A stretch of 64,000 bases of DNA. Source: Martinezella multihospitum (lineage in GTDB: Bacteria; Pseudomonadota; Alphaproteobacteria; Rhizobiales; Rhizobiaceae). The position numbers and the translations under genes are program-made. The notes below the pieces were generated by a model that saw only the letters and a program-made list of their open reading frames with translations, was not told the origin of the DNA and did not search any database. The DNA is taken from contig NZ_FMAG01000002.1 in assembly GCF_900094585.1 (NCBI RefSeq), positions 140,007-204,006 of the forward strand. Direction: 5' to 3'. Positions within the stretch are counted from its first letter, which is position 1. The number at the start of each line of letters is the position of its first letter. Of the stretch, positions 45,501-54,252 are shown piece by piece.

Positions 45501-45823
45501 CGTCAGCCGTCGCATTGCTCTTGGCCGTCGTCGAGCGGCGGCCTTGGCTCGCGCACAGAGATAGACCCCGCACTCCGCTTTTCAGCGTTTGATTGTATGC
45601 CGCGGGTCACACTACATCCTTATCTGAAAATTAATTAATCACGCCGACAATCCCTGTCGATTTCTTGGGGCGCTCTACTACAAGCTGGAGCCGAAGCAAT
45701 GATTGCTTCCTGACTTATACTCGGGAACCCCGCCTGCTGATATTTCAAGAATGATGATTATACATCCGGTCAGCGCCGAGGCGGCGTCGACGGGGGAGCG
45801 GTGTGTGAGAGGTCTGGGCCAAA
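45501..45823 (+). promoter_or_regulatory. Region upstream of chemoreceptor gene with 8-bp palindrome
   Basis: A 323-bp gap without a supported gene. GAAGCAAT (45693-45700) and ATTGCTTC (45702-45709) form a perfect inverted repeat around one G, about 115 bp before the receptor start. An AT-rich run near 45625-45645 could be a promoter. No T-tailed terminator for the small upstream gene is seen. Confidence 0.45.
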
Positions 45824-48361
45824 ATGTTCATTGACAAGATATTGTCGCGTTTCAACATCAAGACGAAAGTTCTGATATTCGTCCTGCCGTTCGTCATTAG
45901 CATTTCCGCCGTGGGCCTCACCGGGCTTTATGCGTCGGGCCTGCTTCAGGGCCGCATGGAGATTTCCAACAGCGTCCTGCAGTCCTTGACCGGGTTCAAG
46001 AACCTTTATGGTTCCATGGATGACTTCCTGCGCATCACGAATACACAGCAGCGCGACAAGCTCTATGAGGACATCAAGTCGCAGCAGGGCGTGCTGAATG
46101 CGACTCTCGGTCAGCTCGGCGCGGATGCGGACGGTCGCGACAATCTGACTGACGCGATAGCAAAGACCGCCGACATGTCCAATCTCGTCGGCAGGCTGTG
46201 GTCGCTGCACGAACAGGAACTCTCGCTGCGCAAGACCATCGACGACGCTCAGCGCGCCTTGATCAGTGCGCGCTTCAACGTCAATTTCAACAGCCAGCAG
46301 CTGGAAGACCGGATGCGCCAGGACCAGGCGGACGCGACCTCCACGCTCCGTTCCGCCGACCGCCTGCTGAAGGGCGGCGATATGCTGGCCTCCGTTGCCG
46401 AAGACTTCAACAAGGGCGCGACACCGGCCGACAAGGTCAAGCTCCTGAAGGACCGGCTGCCGGACCTGAACAAGGCACAGCGCTCCATCGATCTGGCACT
46501 GCCGCAGAACCAGAAGAGCGTCGTCCAGTCGCTCGTGGGTACCATCAAGGATCTTGCTGCCTTCACCGAAAGTACGGATGTCCCGACCGACGATACGATT
46601 ACCAATATCAGCCGGCTGCTGTCGCGCTTCCGCCAGACCTCGACCTATACGCAGCTGACGGCGACGCAGATGATGCGCCAGGCGACCACGACCTTCGTGT
46701 CCCTCGATGCCCGCGTCGCGCAGACCAATTCGGTCCTGCAGGACACGCGCCGCCTTGAAGACTCGATCTATTCGCTGCAGCTCGTGCTCGCCGACTTCAA
46801 CGCCAATACGAACAAGGACAATCTCGTCCGCCTGCGCCAGGAAGTCTCCAAGCTCGGCGGCGATATCGATACGCTGAACCAGAGCGCCAAGAGCATGGAT
46901 TTTGCCGGCGACATCGACACGGCCATTCGTCCGGCAATCAAATCCATGGATGAGGCCGGCGGTAAGCTGGTCGATACCATCAACCAGCGGATCGGCGAAT
47001 ATGCCAGCGCCCGCCAGCAGCTCGATCAGGTTTGGGGCCAGCTGACCGCCTTCGCCGAGACGCAGAAGCAGAGTGCCGGCAGCGAGCGCAACCAGGCAAA
47101 TTCCATATCCATCCTGGCAACCGCGCTCGGCATCATCCTCTCCGTTGCCGGCGGCATCGCGCTTGTCCTGACCCTCCAGCGTCCGATCGGCCAGATCACC
47201 GCCGCCATGCGCCGCATTGCCGATGGCATGCTGGAGACCTCGATCTCCGGCGAGCAGCGCCGCGACGAAATCGGCGACATGGCCCGCGCGCTTGGCATCT
47301 TCAAGGAAAACGCCATTTCGAAGATCCGCATCGAGGAGCAGAGCGACGAGGAGCGTGCCGCCGCAGAGCACGAACGTCAGCGCAACGATACCGAAAAGCG
47401 CGAGCTCGACCGTCAGATCGACTATGCCGTCAGCGAGCTTGCCGCCGGTCTCGAGCGCCTTGCCCAGGGCGATATTTCGGCGACGATCGAGACGCCTTTC
47501 ATCGGCCGCCTCGAGCAGCTCCGTCAGGATTTCAACAGTTCGTTGTCGCGCCTGCAGCAAACGTTGAGCCAGGTCCGCAGCAATGTCGAGATGATCCAGA
47601 GCAACGGCGCTCAGATGGCGGCTTCCGCCGAGGATCTGTCGAAGCGCACCGAGCAGCAGGCTGCCTCTCTCGAACAGACTGCCGCGGCCGTCGACGAGAT
47701 CACGGTCACCGTTCGTTCGTCCGCCGAACGCGCCAAGGATGCGGATGCGATCGTGCGCGAAGCCAAGCGTAGCGCCGACGACAGTTCCGTCGTTGTCGGC
47801 AACGCCATCGACGCGATGACGCGCATCGAAGATGCATCCCGCAAGATCGAGCAGATCATCGGCGTCATCGACGAGATCGCTTTCCAGACCAACCTTCTGG
47901 CGCTCAATGCCGGTATCGAAGCCGCTCGCGCCGGCGACGCTGGCAAAGGCTTTGCCGTCGTCGCCATGGAGGTGCGCGAGCTTGCACAGCGTTCGGCCGC
48001 TGCCGCCAAGGAGATCAAGGGGCTCATCAACAAGTCGACCGAGGAGGTCAATTCCGGTTCGCAGTTCGTGCAGGAGGCCGGTTCGGTGCTCGCACAGATC
48101 AGCAGCCAGATCGTGACGATCAGCCAACATGTGGAAATGATCGCCCGCGCCAGCCACGATCAGGCCAGCGCGCTGCAGGAGGTCAACTCCTCGGTCAATC
48201 ACATGGACCAGATGACACAGCAGAATGCCGGCATGGTAGAGGAAACCACGGCAGCCAGCCGCGAACTCTCAACCGAGGCGGATGCCCTGCTGCATCTTAT
48301 CCTGCAGTTCAAGATCGAGGCCGGCTACAGCGCGAATTACATGCGCGAACAGGCGGCCTGA
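45824..48361 (+). CDS. Methyl-accepting chemotaxis protein
   Basis: A chemoreceptor of 845 residues. TM1 is at about 16-38 (VLIFVLPFVISISAVGLTGLY), then a large helical periplasmic sensor of about 390 residues, TM2 at about 427-449 (ILATALGIILSVAGGIALVL), HAMP domains at about 450-500 and 540-590, and the signalling domain with its tip at about 680-720 (IDEIAFQTNLLALNAGIEAARAGDAGKGFAVVAMEVR). It ends MREQAA without the CheR-docking pentapeptide. The ligand is unknown; neighbours deal with polyamine-type compounds, which may hint at a sensed amine. Confidence 0.95.
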   Translation: MFIDKILSRFNIKTKVLIFVLPFVISISAVGLTGLYASGLLQGRMEISNSVLQSLTGFKNLYGSMDDFLRITNTQQRDKLYEDIKSQQGVLNATLGQLGADADGRDNLTDAIAKTADMSNLVGRLWSLHEQELSLRKTIDDAQRALISARFNVNFNSQQLEDRMRQDQADATSTLRSADRLLKGGDMLASVAEDFNKGATPADKVKLLKDRLPDLNKAQRSIDLALPQNQKSVVQSLVGTIKDLAAFTESTDVPTDDTITNISRLLSRFRQTSTYTQLTATQMMRQATTTFVSLDARVAQTNSVLQDTRRLEDSIYSLQLVLADFNANTNKDNLVRLRQEVSKLGGDIDTLNQSAKSMDFAGDIDTAIRPAIKSMDEAGGKLVDTINQRIGEYASARQQLDQVWGQLTAFAETQKQSAGSERNQANSISILATALGIILSVAGGIALVLTLQRPIGQITAAMRRIADGMLETSISGEQRRDEIGDMARALGIFKENAISKIRIEEQSDEERAAAEHERQRNDTEKRELDRQIDYAVSELAAGLERLAQGDISATIETPFIGRLEQLRQDFNSSLSRLQQTLSQVRSNVEMIQSNGAQMAASAEDLSKRTEQQAASLEQTAAAVDEITVTVRSSAERAKDADAIVREAKRSADDSSVVVGNAIDAMTRIEDASRKIEQIIGVIDEIAFQTNLLALNAGIEAARAGDAGKGFAVVAMEVRELAQRSAAAAKEIKGLINKSTEEVNSGSQFVQEAGSVLAQISSQIVTISQHVEMIARASHDQASALQEVNSSVNHMDQMTQQNAGMVEETTAASRELSTEADALLHLILQFKIEAGYSANYMREQAA

Positions 48362-48594
48362 CCGCAGCTGTTGTTGCTATCGCAGGCGGATCGGCCCATT
48401 TCCGGCCAGTCCGCCTTTCTCATTGCCTGGTAGCGGCTGCGCATCGCGGCGAATGTCCGCCCGAACCAGAGGAAGAAGGGCAGGGGATCCCGCGCATTGT
48501 CGAGGTAAAACAGATCCTCGCTACGGCGCCATTGTTCTTCGCGCGCCAGGTTCCGTATTTCTATGGCTTTCGCCAGAGCCATGCTCTCCATCAT
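48337..48594 (-). CDS. Small conserved-looking protein, convergent with chemoreceptor gene
   Basis: An 85-residue frame starting at an ATG preceded by AAGGAGA, a strong ribosome site; an ATG at 48627 lacks one. It is helical and charged: SMALAKAIEIRNLAREEQWRRSEDLFYLDN, then PLPFFLWFGRTFAAMRSRYQAM. The last 25 nt overlap the 3' end of the convergent receptor gene. It is divergent from a LysR gene 88 bp away, so it may be that regulator's target. Function unknown. Confidence 0.65.
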   Translation of the reverse strand: MMESMALAKAIEIRNLAREEQWRRSEDLFYLDNARDPLPFFLWFGRTFAAMRSRYQAMRKADWPEMGRSACDSNNSCGQAACSRM

Positions 48595-48682
48595 GAGATG
48601 TCTCCTTTTTGTGAGGCATCCCTCCAACTACACATAGGAATTTTCTTTATAAACACCCGTTTTCACCTTATGTTTTTCAGTC

Positions 48683-49555
48683 ATGAAAAACACGACTTGG
48701 GATTCCTATCAGCTTTTTTTAGATGTCGCCCGCGGTGGCGGCTTGACCGGCGCCGTTGCTTCCAGCGGCTTGAGCCCGGCGACGATCGGCCGGCGCATGC
48801 TGGAGCTGGAGGGACAGATCGGACGCCCGCTGTTCGAGCGCAGCCAGGCGGGCTATACGCTGACCGGCGACGGCCAGGCCCTGTTCGACCAACTGCTGGA
48901 GATGGAAGCTGCCGCCCGCAAGGTCGATAGCTGGCAGCGCGATGCCCAGGGTGCATCGATCGTTCGTATCGCTGCCGGCACGTGGGTCGGCTGGCTGCTC
49001 AGCCAGAATATGCCGACCATCTGCTCTGAGCGTGACGGGTTCCGCATCGACCTTCATCTCGGCGAACGTCGTGCGAGCCTTGCCCATCGCGAGAGTGATA
49101 TCGGCATCCGCGCCTTCGAGCCGGAGGAGACCAATCTCGCCGCCATCAAGACCGGCGATGTCGCCTATGCCGCCTATCAGGCCCGCAACATGCGCTTTTC
49201 CGGCCCGCAGCGCTGGATCGCGGTCACGGAGGAGGAGGCGATCTCGGCCTATCTGCGCTGGCCGCACCAGAATAAGCGCGAGGAAATCGTTTTTACGGTC
49301 AGTCGCCCGCGTTCGCTGCACGATCTGGTGCTTGCCGGCTCCGGCATTGCCGTTCTGCCCTGCTTCGTCGGCGACCAGGAGCCGCGGCTGGAGCGGGTCG
49401 GCGAGGAAATCCTGGAGCTGCGACACCGGCAATGGATCGTCATGAACAATACTGACCGCCACCGCCGGGAAATCCGCACCGTGGTCGACCGCATGGCCAA
49501 ATTGCTGAAAAGCCATGCCGAACTCTTTGCCGGCAAGCGTCCGACCTATCTGTGA
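48683..49555 (+). CDS. LysR-family transcriptional regulator
   Basis: 290 residues. The N-terminal HTH reads WDSYQLFLDVARGGGLTGAVASSGLSPATIGRRMLELEGQIGRPLFERSQAGYTLTGDG. The effector domain has SDIGIRAFEPEE and DLVLAGSGIAVLPCFVGDQEP, as in the LTTR group. It stands divergent from the 85-residue gene and convergent to the aldo/keto reductase gene. A hairpin immediately follows its stop. Confidence 0.93.
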   Translation: MKNTTWDSYQLFLDVARGGGLTGAVASSGLSPATIGRRMLELEGQIGRPLFERSQAGYTLTGDGQALFDQLLEMEAAARKVDSWQRDAQGASIVRIAAGTWVGWLLSQNMPTICSERDGFRIDLHLGERRASLAHRESDIGIRAFEPEETNLAAIKTGDVAYAAYQARNMRFSGPQRWIAVTEEEAISAYLRWPHQNKREEIVFTVSRPRSLHDLVLAGSGIAVLPCFVGDQEPRLERVGEEILELRHRQWIVMNNTDRHRREIRTVVDRMAKLLKSHAELFAGKRPTYL

Positions 49556-49557
49556 GA

Positions 49558-49592
49558 GAACCGGCGGCAATCGACCGCCGGTTCGTGCCTCT
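49558..49592. terminator. Hairpin between lysR and convergent aldo/keto reductase gene
   Basis: Perfect 10-bp stem GAACCGGCGG (49558-49567) / CCGCCGGTTC (49575-49584), a 7-nt loop, then a weak T/C run. It sits 3 nt from the lysR stop and 9 nt from the reductase stop and could serve both. Confidence 0.75.
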
Positions 49593-50591
49593 TCAGCGAG
49601 CCGCGTCGCCCCAGCGATATTCGACCGTGGCCTCGTCAAGCTTCGCCTTCAGCTCCGGATCGAGCTTGAGGTCGATGGCGGCCAGCGTGTCCGTCAATTG
49701 ATCGGGGCGGCTGGCGCCTATGATGGCCGAGGTGATGACCGGATTGGCGGCGACCCAGGCGACGGCAAGCTTGATGAGCGATTGCCCGGCCTCTTCGGCG
49801 ATGCCGCGCAGCTCCTCGATCGTGGCAAATTCGCGTTCGTGCCAATAGCGCTGCAGATAGTTGGTGCCGGCATTGCGCAGCTGCGAGCTGAAGCGGCCTT
49901 CGGTCGGCGCAACGTCATGCTTGTGCTTGCCGGTGAGAAGACCGCCGGCGATCGGGTTGTAGGGGATGACGGCGATGCGCTGCTCTTCGGCGAGCGGCAG
50001 CAGCTCCCGTTCGATCTGGCGAAACAGCAGATTGTAGCGCGGCTGCACCGAAACGAAGCGGGCGGTGCGCAGGAAATCGGCACGGCCGAGCGCCAATGCC
50101 AGCCGGTAGGCGAGGAAGTTGGACACGCCGACATAGCGGGCCTTGCCCGAGCGCACGATGACATCGAGCGCTTCCAGCGTTTCGTCGATCGGCGTTTCTC
50201 GATCATCCGAATGCAGCTGATAAAGGTCGACATAATCCGTGCCGAGGCGCCGCAGCGAAGCGTCGACGGCGTCGAGAAGATGCCTGCGCGACGCACCTTG
50301 ATCCCAGGGAGACGGGCCGACCTTTCCAACAGCCTTCGTCGCAACGATGAAGCGGTCGCGCTTGCCCCTCAGCCAGCGACCGACGATCTCTTCGGTGCGG
50401 CCGGCAAGCTGCTCGCCGCCACCGAGCGGGTACACATCGGCCGTGTCGATGAAGTTGACGCCGGCATCGGCGGCCTTGTCGAGAATGGCATGGGCGATGT
50501 CTTCCTGCTCGATCTGCAGGCCGAAGGTCATCGTGCCCAGACATAGGCGCGAGACGCTGAGACCGGTATTGCCGAATTTTTGATACTGCAT
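49593..50591 (-). CDS. Aldo/keto reductase
   Basis: 332 residues, (beta/alpha)8 NADPH-dependent reductase. MQYQKFGNTGLSVSRLCLGTMTFG is the class N-terminus. Catalytic residues are seen in FIDTADVYPLGG (Asp, Tyr), FIVATKAVG (Lys) and VDLYQLHSDD (His). SAIIGASRPDQLTDTLAAID is the coenzyme-binding end. ATG 50591 matches the conserved start; the frame is open further upstream. Substrate unknown; a gamma-aminobutyraldehyde-like role could be imagined but is unsupported. Confidence 0.92.
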   Translation of the reverse strand: MQYQKFGNTGLSVSRLCLGTMTFGLQIEQEDIAHAILDKAADAGVNFIDTADVYPLGGGEQLAGRTEEIVGRWLRGKRDRFIVATKAVGKVGPSPWDQGASRRHLLDAVDASLRRLGTDYVDLYQLHSDDRETPIDETLEALDVIVRSGKARYVGVSNFLAYRLALALGRADFLRTARFVSVQPRYNLLFRQIERELLPLAEEQRIAVIPYNPIAGGLLTGKHKHDVAPTEGRFSSQLRNAGTNYLQRYWHEREFATIEELRGIAEEAGQSLIKLAVAWVAANPVITSAIIGASRPDQLTDTLAAIDLKLDPELKAKLDEATVEYRWGDAAR

Positions 50592-50747
50592 GATAGGTCC
50601 CCGATGATGGGTTTGAGTTTGCCGCTGGGCGGGATGGCGAAACGGATTTGAGAGTGTTCGCGAAGGAGAACGCCCCGATCTTAGCAAAGCCGGTTTCGGC
50701 ATTCATCCGCGAAGCGGGGATCGAGTTCACAATCGCGTGCGAACGGT

Positions 50748-50789
50748 ATTGCCTCTTTGCGGGGCAATCGATCGTTTTCGGGGAAAACG
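50748..50789 (+). promoter_or_regulatory. Inverted repeats upstream of potF-like gene
   Basis: ATTGCC (50748-50753) faces GGCAAT (50763-50768), then CGTTTTC (50773-50779) pairs with GAAAACG (50783-50789) around GGG. The two small hairpins lie 120-160 bp before potF and could be regulator sites or leader structure. No clear promoter boxes were assigned. Confidence 0.4.
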
Positions 50790-50908
50790 GCTAAAGCTTA
50801 TGCCGGCTTGCTTTTTCCCTTGTCGCCTTCCGATTTCCTTTCTAGTCTAACGGGAAAAACAGAGGGTTGGGTATCGCCTCGATGCCCTCGAACAAAACAG
50901 GAGAGACT

Positions 50909-52006
50909 ATGAAGTCCATGTTCGCACGGCTTGCAGCAACGGCTTTTGCGGTCGTTTCGCTGGCCACGGTCGCTCACGCGGAAGACAAGGTCGTCAATAT
51001 CTATAACTGGTCGGATTATATCGATAATTCGATCCTGGCGGATTTCACCAAGGAAACCGGCATCAAGGTCGTCTATGACACGTTCGATCAGAACGAGACG
51101 CTGGAAACCAAGCTGCTCGCGGGCAAGACCGGCTATGACATTGTCGTCCCGACGGCCTATTTCCTGCAACGCCAGATCAAGGCAGGCGTCTTCCAGAAAC
51201 TGGACAAATCCAAGCTGCCGAACCTCTCCAATATGTGGGATACGGTGCAGCAGCGCATTGCGACCTACGATCCCGGCAACCAGTACGCTATCGATTATAT
51301 GTGGGGCACCAGCGGCGTCGGCTATAATGTCGACAAGGTGAAGCAGATCCTCGGCACTGACGACGCGCCCGATATCAACGTGATCTTCGATCCCGCGCTG
51401 GCTGCCAAGTTCAAGGATTGCGGCATCTATGTGCTGGATTCTCCGACCGACGTCATTCCGGCCGCTCTGCGCTATCTGGGTCTCGATCCGAATTCGACCA
51501 AGCAGGAAGACTTCAAGAAGGCCGAGGATCTCCTGACCGCGATCCGTCCCTTCGTGCGCAAGTTCCACTCCTCCGAATACATCAACGCGCTGGCTAACGG
51601 CGATATCTGCATCGCCTTCGGCTATTCCGGCGACGTGCTGCAGGCTCGTAATCGTGCAGCCGAAGCCAAGAACGGTGTCAACATCAGCTATTCGATCCCG
51701 ACGAAGGGCGCGCAGATGTGGTTCGACGTCATGGCGATCCCCGCCGATGCGCCGCATGTCGAAGAAGCTCATATCTTCCTCAACTACATCATGAAACCGG
51801 AAGTCATCGCCAAGGCTAGCAACTTCACCGCCTATGCCAACGGCAACAAGGCGTCGCAGCAGTTCGTAAGCAAGGACGTGCTCGATGATCCGGCCGTCTA
51901 TCCCACGGATGCGGTCCGCGAGAAGCTGTACACGCTGACCCCTTGGGACGCGAAAACGCAGCGCGTGGCAACGCGCTTGTGGACAAAGGTCACCACAGGC
52001 CAATAA
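50909..52006 (+). CDS. potF: Polyamine ABC transporter substrate-binding protein (PotF-like)
   Basis: Periplasmic putrescine/polyamine receptor of 365 residues. Signal peptide at 1-23 (FARLAATAFAVVSLATVAHA). The mature start KVVNIYNWSDYIDNSILADFTKETGIKVVYD is typical of PotD/PotF, and GYDIVVPTAYFLQRQI, DYMWGTSGVGYNVDKV and IPTKGAQMWFDVMAIPADAPH carry binding-site aromatic and acidic residues. ATG 50909 follows CAGGAGAG. It is separated from potG by a strong terminator hairpin and a palindromic repeat, so it is probably made in excess over the membrane parts. Confidence 0.93.
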   Translation: MKSMFARLAATAFAVVSLATVAHAEDKVVNIYNWSDYIDNSILADFTKETGIKVVYDTFDQNETLETKLLAGKTGYDIVVPTAYFLQRQIKAGVFQKLDKSKLPNLSNMWDTVQQRIATYDPGNQYAIDYMWGTSGVGYNVDKVKQILGTDDAPDINVIFDPALAAKFKDCGIYVLDSPTDVIPAALRYLGLDPNSTKQEDFKKAEDLLTAIRPFVRKFHSSEYINALANGDICIAFGYSGDVLQARNRAAEAKNGVNISYSIPTKGAQMWFDVMAIPADAPHVEEAHIFLNYIMKPEVIAKASNFTAYANGNKASQQFVSKDVLDDPAVYPTDAVREKLYTLTPWDAKTQRVATRLWTKVTTGQ

Positions 52007-52014
52007 ATCGAAGC

Positions 52015-52046
52015 GGCCCGGACGGCAACGTCCGGGCCTTTCCTTA
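52015..52046 (+). terminator. Terminator/attenuator between potF and potG
   Basis: Perfect 10-bp stem GGCCCGGACG (52015-52024) / CGTCCGGGCC (52029-52038), GCAA tetraloop, then TTTCCTTA. It starts 9 nt after the potF stop and would end most potF transcripts before potGHI. Confidence 0.85.
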
Positions 52047-52101
52047 TGAGGATCATTTAAGAATCACGAGCGCGCCGGGATGGGGAAGAGCCGGCGCCCG
52101 C

Positions 52102-52152
52102 GCATTTCCAGAAAAACTGCGCAGCGGTTTTCCGTCCGGAATGCGGAAATGC
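52102..52152. repeat. RIME-like palindromic intergenic repeat, short copy
   Basis: 51 bp between inverted ends GCATTTCC (52102-52109) and GGAAATGC (52145-52152). It shares the core AGCGGTTTTCCGTCCGGAAT with the copy at 23.5 kb but lacks about 45 bp of the right half. It lies between the potF terminator and potG. Confidence 0.75.
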
Positions 52153-52189
52153 TTTAGGAAAGCCCGCCCGGGCATCCATTTGGGGATAA

Positions 52190-53335
52190 ATGATGAAGTC
52201 ACTCGGTAATATCCGGCGTTCCTTTGCTCCTTGGACCGACCCTTCGGCCAAGCCTTACATTTCCTTCAAGAATGTGACGAAGAAGTTCGGTGATTTTACC
52301 GCCGTCGACGACCTCTCCCTGAATATCTACAATCGTGAATTCTTCGCCCTTCTTGGTGCATCGGGCTGCGGCAAGTCCACGCTTCTGCGCATGCTCGCAG
52401 GCTTCGAACAGCCGACGACAGGCGAGATCGTGCTGGATGGCCAGGATCTCGCCGGCACGCCACCCTATCGCCGCCCCGTCAACATGATGTTCCAGTCCTA
52501 CGCGCTGTTTCCGCATATGTCGGTGGAGAAGAACATTGCCTTCGGCCTGCGCCAGGACGGCATGCCCAAGGCCGAGATCGACGATCGCGTCGCGCAGATG
52601 CTGAAGCTCGTCAAGCTGGAGCAATTCGCCAAGCGCAAGCCCAATCAGCTTTCCGGCGGCCAGCGCCAGCGTGTCGCCTTGGCCCGCTCGCTTGCGAAGC
52701 GTCCGAAGGTGCTGCTGCTCGACGAGCCGCTCGGTGCGCTCGACAAGAAGCTGCGTGAAGAGACCCAGTTCGAGCTCATGGATCTCCAGCAGAGCCTGGG
52801 GCTCACCTTCGTCGTCGTTACACACGACCAGGAGGAGGCGATGACCATGGCCGACCGCATCGCGGTCATGAGCCACGGCAAGGTGGTGCAGGTGGCAACG
52901 CCGGCGGAGATCTACGAGGCGCCCAATTGCCGCTTCGTCGCCGACTTCATCGGCGACGTGAACATTCTCGACGGCAACGTCACTGCGGCGCAATCGGGCA
53001 TCGTCGAGATATCGGTCGATGCCGGCTTCACGGTGCGCACCGCTTCCGGTGACACGCCGTCGTCGGGAAGCCGCGCCAGCCTCGCCATCCGTCCGGAGAA
53101 GCTGCGCGTGACGCCGCGCGCCCCGGCCAATGCCTCGGTCAATGCCGCCGAAGGCGAGATATGGGATATCGCCTATCTCGGTGACATGACCGTCTTCCAT
53201 GTCAAGCTGAAGAGCGGCCAGGTGGTCAAGGCCTCGTCGCTGAACGCTGTCCGCGCCGTGGAAGAACCCTTCGCCTACGATCAGGACGTCTGGGTTTCCT
53301 TCGACGAAAATGCCGGCGTCTTGCTGAAGGATTGA
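52190..53335 (+). CDS. potG: Polyamine ABC transporter ATPase (PotG-like)
   Basis: 381 residues. Walker A GASGCGKST, signature LSGGQRQRVALARSL, Walker B VLLLDEPLGALDKKLRE and switch VVVTHDQEEAMTMADR are intact. Early residues KPYISFKNVTKKFGDFTAVDDLSLNIY match PotG/PotA. The C-terminal domain has FIGDVNILDGNVT and LAIRPEKLRVTP. ATG 52190 or 52193 may be used. potH follows within 3 nt. Confidence 0.94.
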   Translation: MMKSLGNIRRSFAPWTDPSAKPYISFKNVTKKFGDFTAVDDLSLNIYNREFFALLGASGCGKSTLLRMLAGFEQPTTGEIVLDGQDLAGTPPYRRPVNMMFQSYALFPHMSVEKNIAFGLRQDGMPKAEIDDRVAQMLKLVKLEQFAKRKPNQLSGGQRQRVALARSLAKRPKVLLLDEPLGALDKKLREETQFELMDLQQSLGLTFVVVTHDQEEAMTMADRIAVMSHGKVVQVATPAEIYEAPNCRFVADFIGDVNILDGNVTAAQSGIVEISVDAGFTVRTASGDTPSSGSRASLAIRPEKLRVTPRAPANASVNAAEGEIWDIAYLGDMTVFHVKLKSGQVVKASSLNAVRAVEEPFAYDQDVWVSFDENAGVLLKD

Positions 53336-53337
53336 CC

Positions 53338-54249
53338 ATGAGAGCGCTCGGTTCCTCAATTTATCAGCGCCTCGTCATCATCGTCCCCTATGCCTGGCTG
53401 GTGATTTTCTTTCTGGCGCCTTTCCTCATCGTCTTCCGCATTTCGCTATCGACGAAAGCCTTGTCGGTGCCGCCCTATGACCCGTCCTTCGCCTGGAGCG
53501 ACAGCTTCGGCGACTGGTGGGACAAGCTGCAGACCATGTCGTTCGACAATTATGTGTGGTTGACCGGCGATCCGCTCTACATGAACGCCTATATCGAAAG
53601 CCTGCAGATCGCCGGCATTTCGACGCTGCTGACCCTGATCATCGCCTATCCCATCGCCTACGGGATGGCGCAGGCGCCGCGCACGATCCGGCCGACATTG
53701 CTGATGCTGGTCATCCTGCCTTTCTGGACGAGCTTCCTGATCCGCGTCTATTCCTGGATGTCGATCCTCAGCACCACAGGCCTCTTGAACCAGCTTCTGA
53801 TGGCGCTCGGCATCATCCACGAGCCGCTCGTCATCCTGAATACCAATACCGCCGTCTATATCGGCATGGTCTATTCTTACCTGCCCTTCATGGTCCTGCC
53901 GCTCTATTCCGCGCTGGAGAAGATGGACGGCACGCTGATCGAGGCGGCGCAGGATCTTGGCTGCACGCCGATCGGCGCATTCTGGCGCGTCACCTTTCCG
54001 CTCTCCATTCCCGGCATCGTTGCCGGCTGCATGCTCGTCTTCATCCCGGCCGTCGGCGAGTTCGTCATCCCCGACCTGCTCGGCGGCTCGCAGACGCTGA
54101 TGATCGGCAAGGTGCTCTGGACGGAATTCTACAGCAACACCGACTGGCCGCTGGCCTCGGCGGTGGCGACCATCCTCCTGCTTGTGCTGGTGGTGCCCAT
54201 CGTCTTCTTCCAGCATTTCCAGGCCAAGGCCGACGAGAAGGGGAGATAA
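53338..54249 (+). CDS. potH: Polyamine ABC transporter permease (PotH-like)
   Basis: 303 residues with about six membrane helices (IVPYAWLVIFFLAPFLIVFRISLS first). The insert SVPPYDPSFAWSDSFGDWWDKL is typical of PotH proteins. The ATPase-contact loop is DGTLIEAAQDLGCTPIGAFWRVTFPLSIPG. ATG 53338 lies just past the potG stop; an upstream TTG is less likely. Confidence 0.94.
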   Translation: MRALGSSIYQRLVIIVPYAWLVIFFLAPFLIVFRISLSTKALSVPPYDPSFAWSDSFGDWWDKLQTMSFDNYVWLTGDPLYMNAYIESLQIAGISTLLTLIIAYPIAYGMAQAPRTIRPTLLMLVILPFWTSFLIRVYSWMSILSTTGLLNQLLMALGIIHEPLVILNTNTAVYIGMVYSYLPFMVLPLYSALEKMDGTLIEAAQDLGCTPIGAFWRVTFPLSIPGIVAGCMLVFIPAVGEFVIPDLLGGSQTLMIGKVLWTEFYSNTDWPLASAVATILLLVLVVPIVFFQHFQAKADEKGR

Positions 54250-54252
54250 CAA

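Noticed and set aside
45770..48202. 810-codon minus-strand frame opposite the chemoreceptor gene
   Set aside because: Antisense shadow; the plus strand encodes a full-length receptor with all domains.
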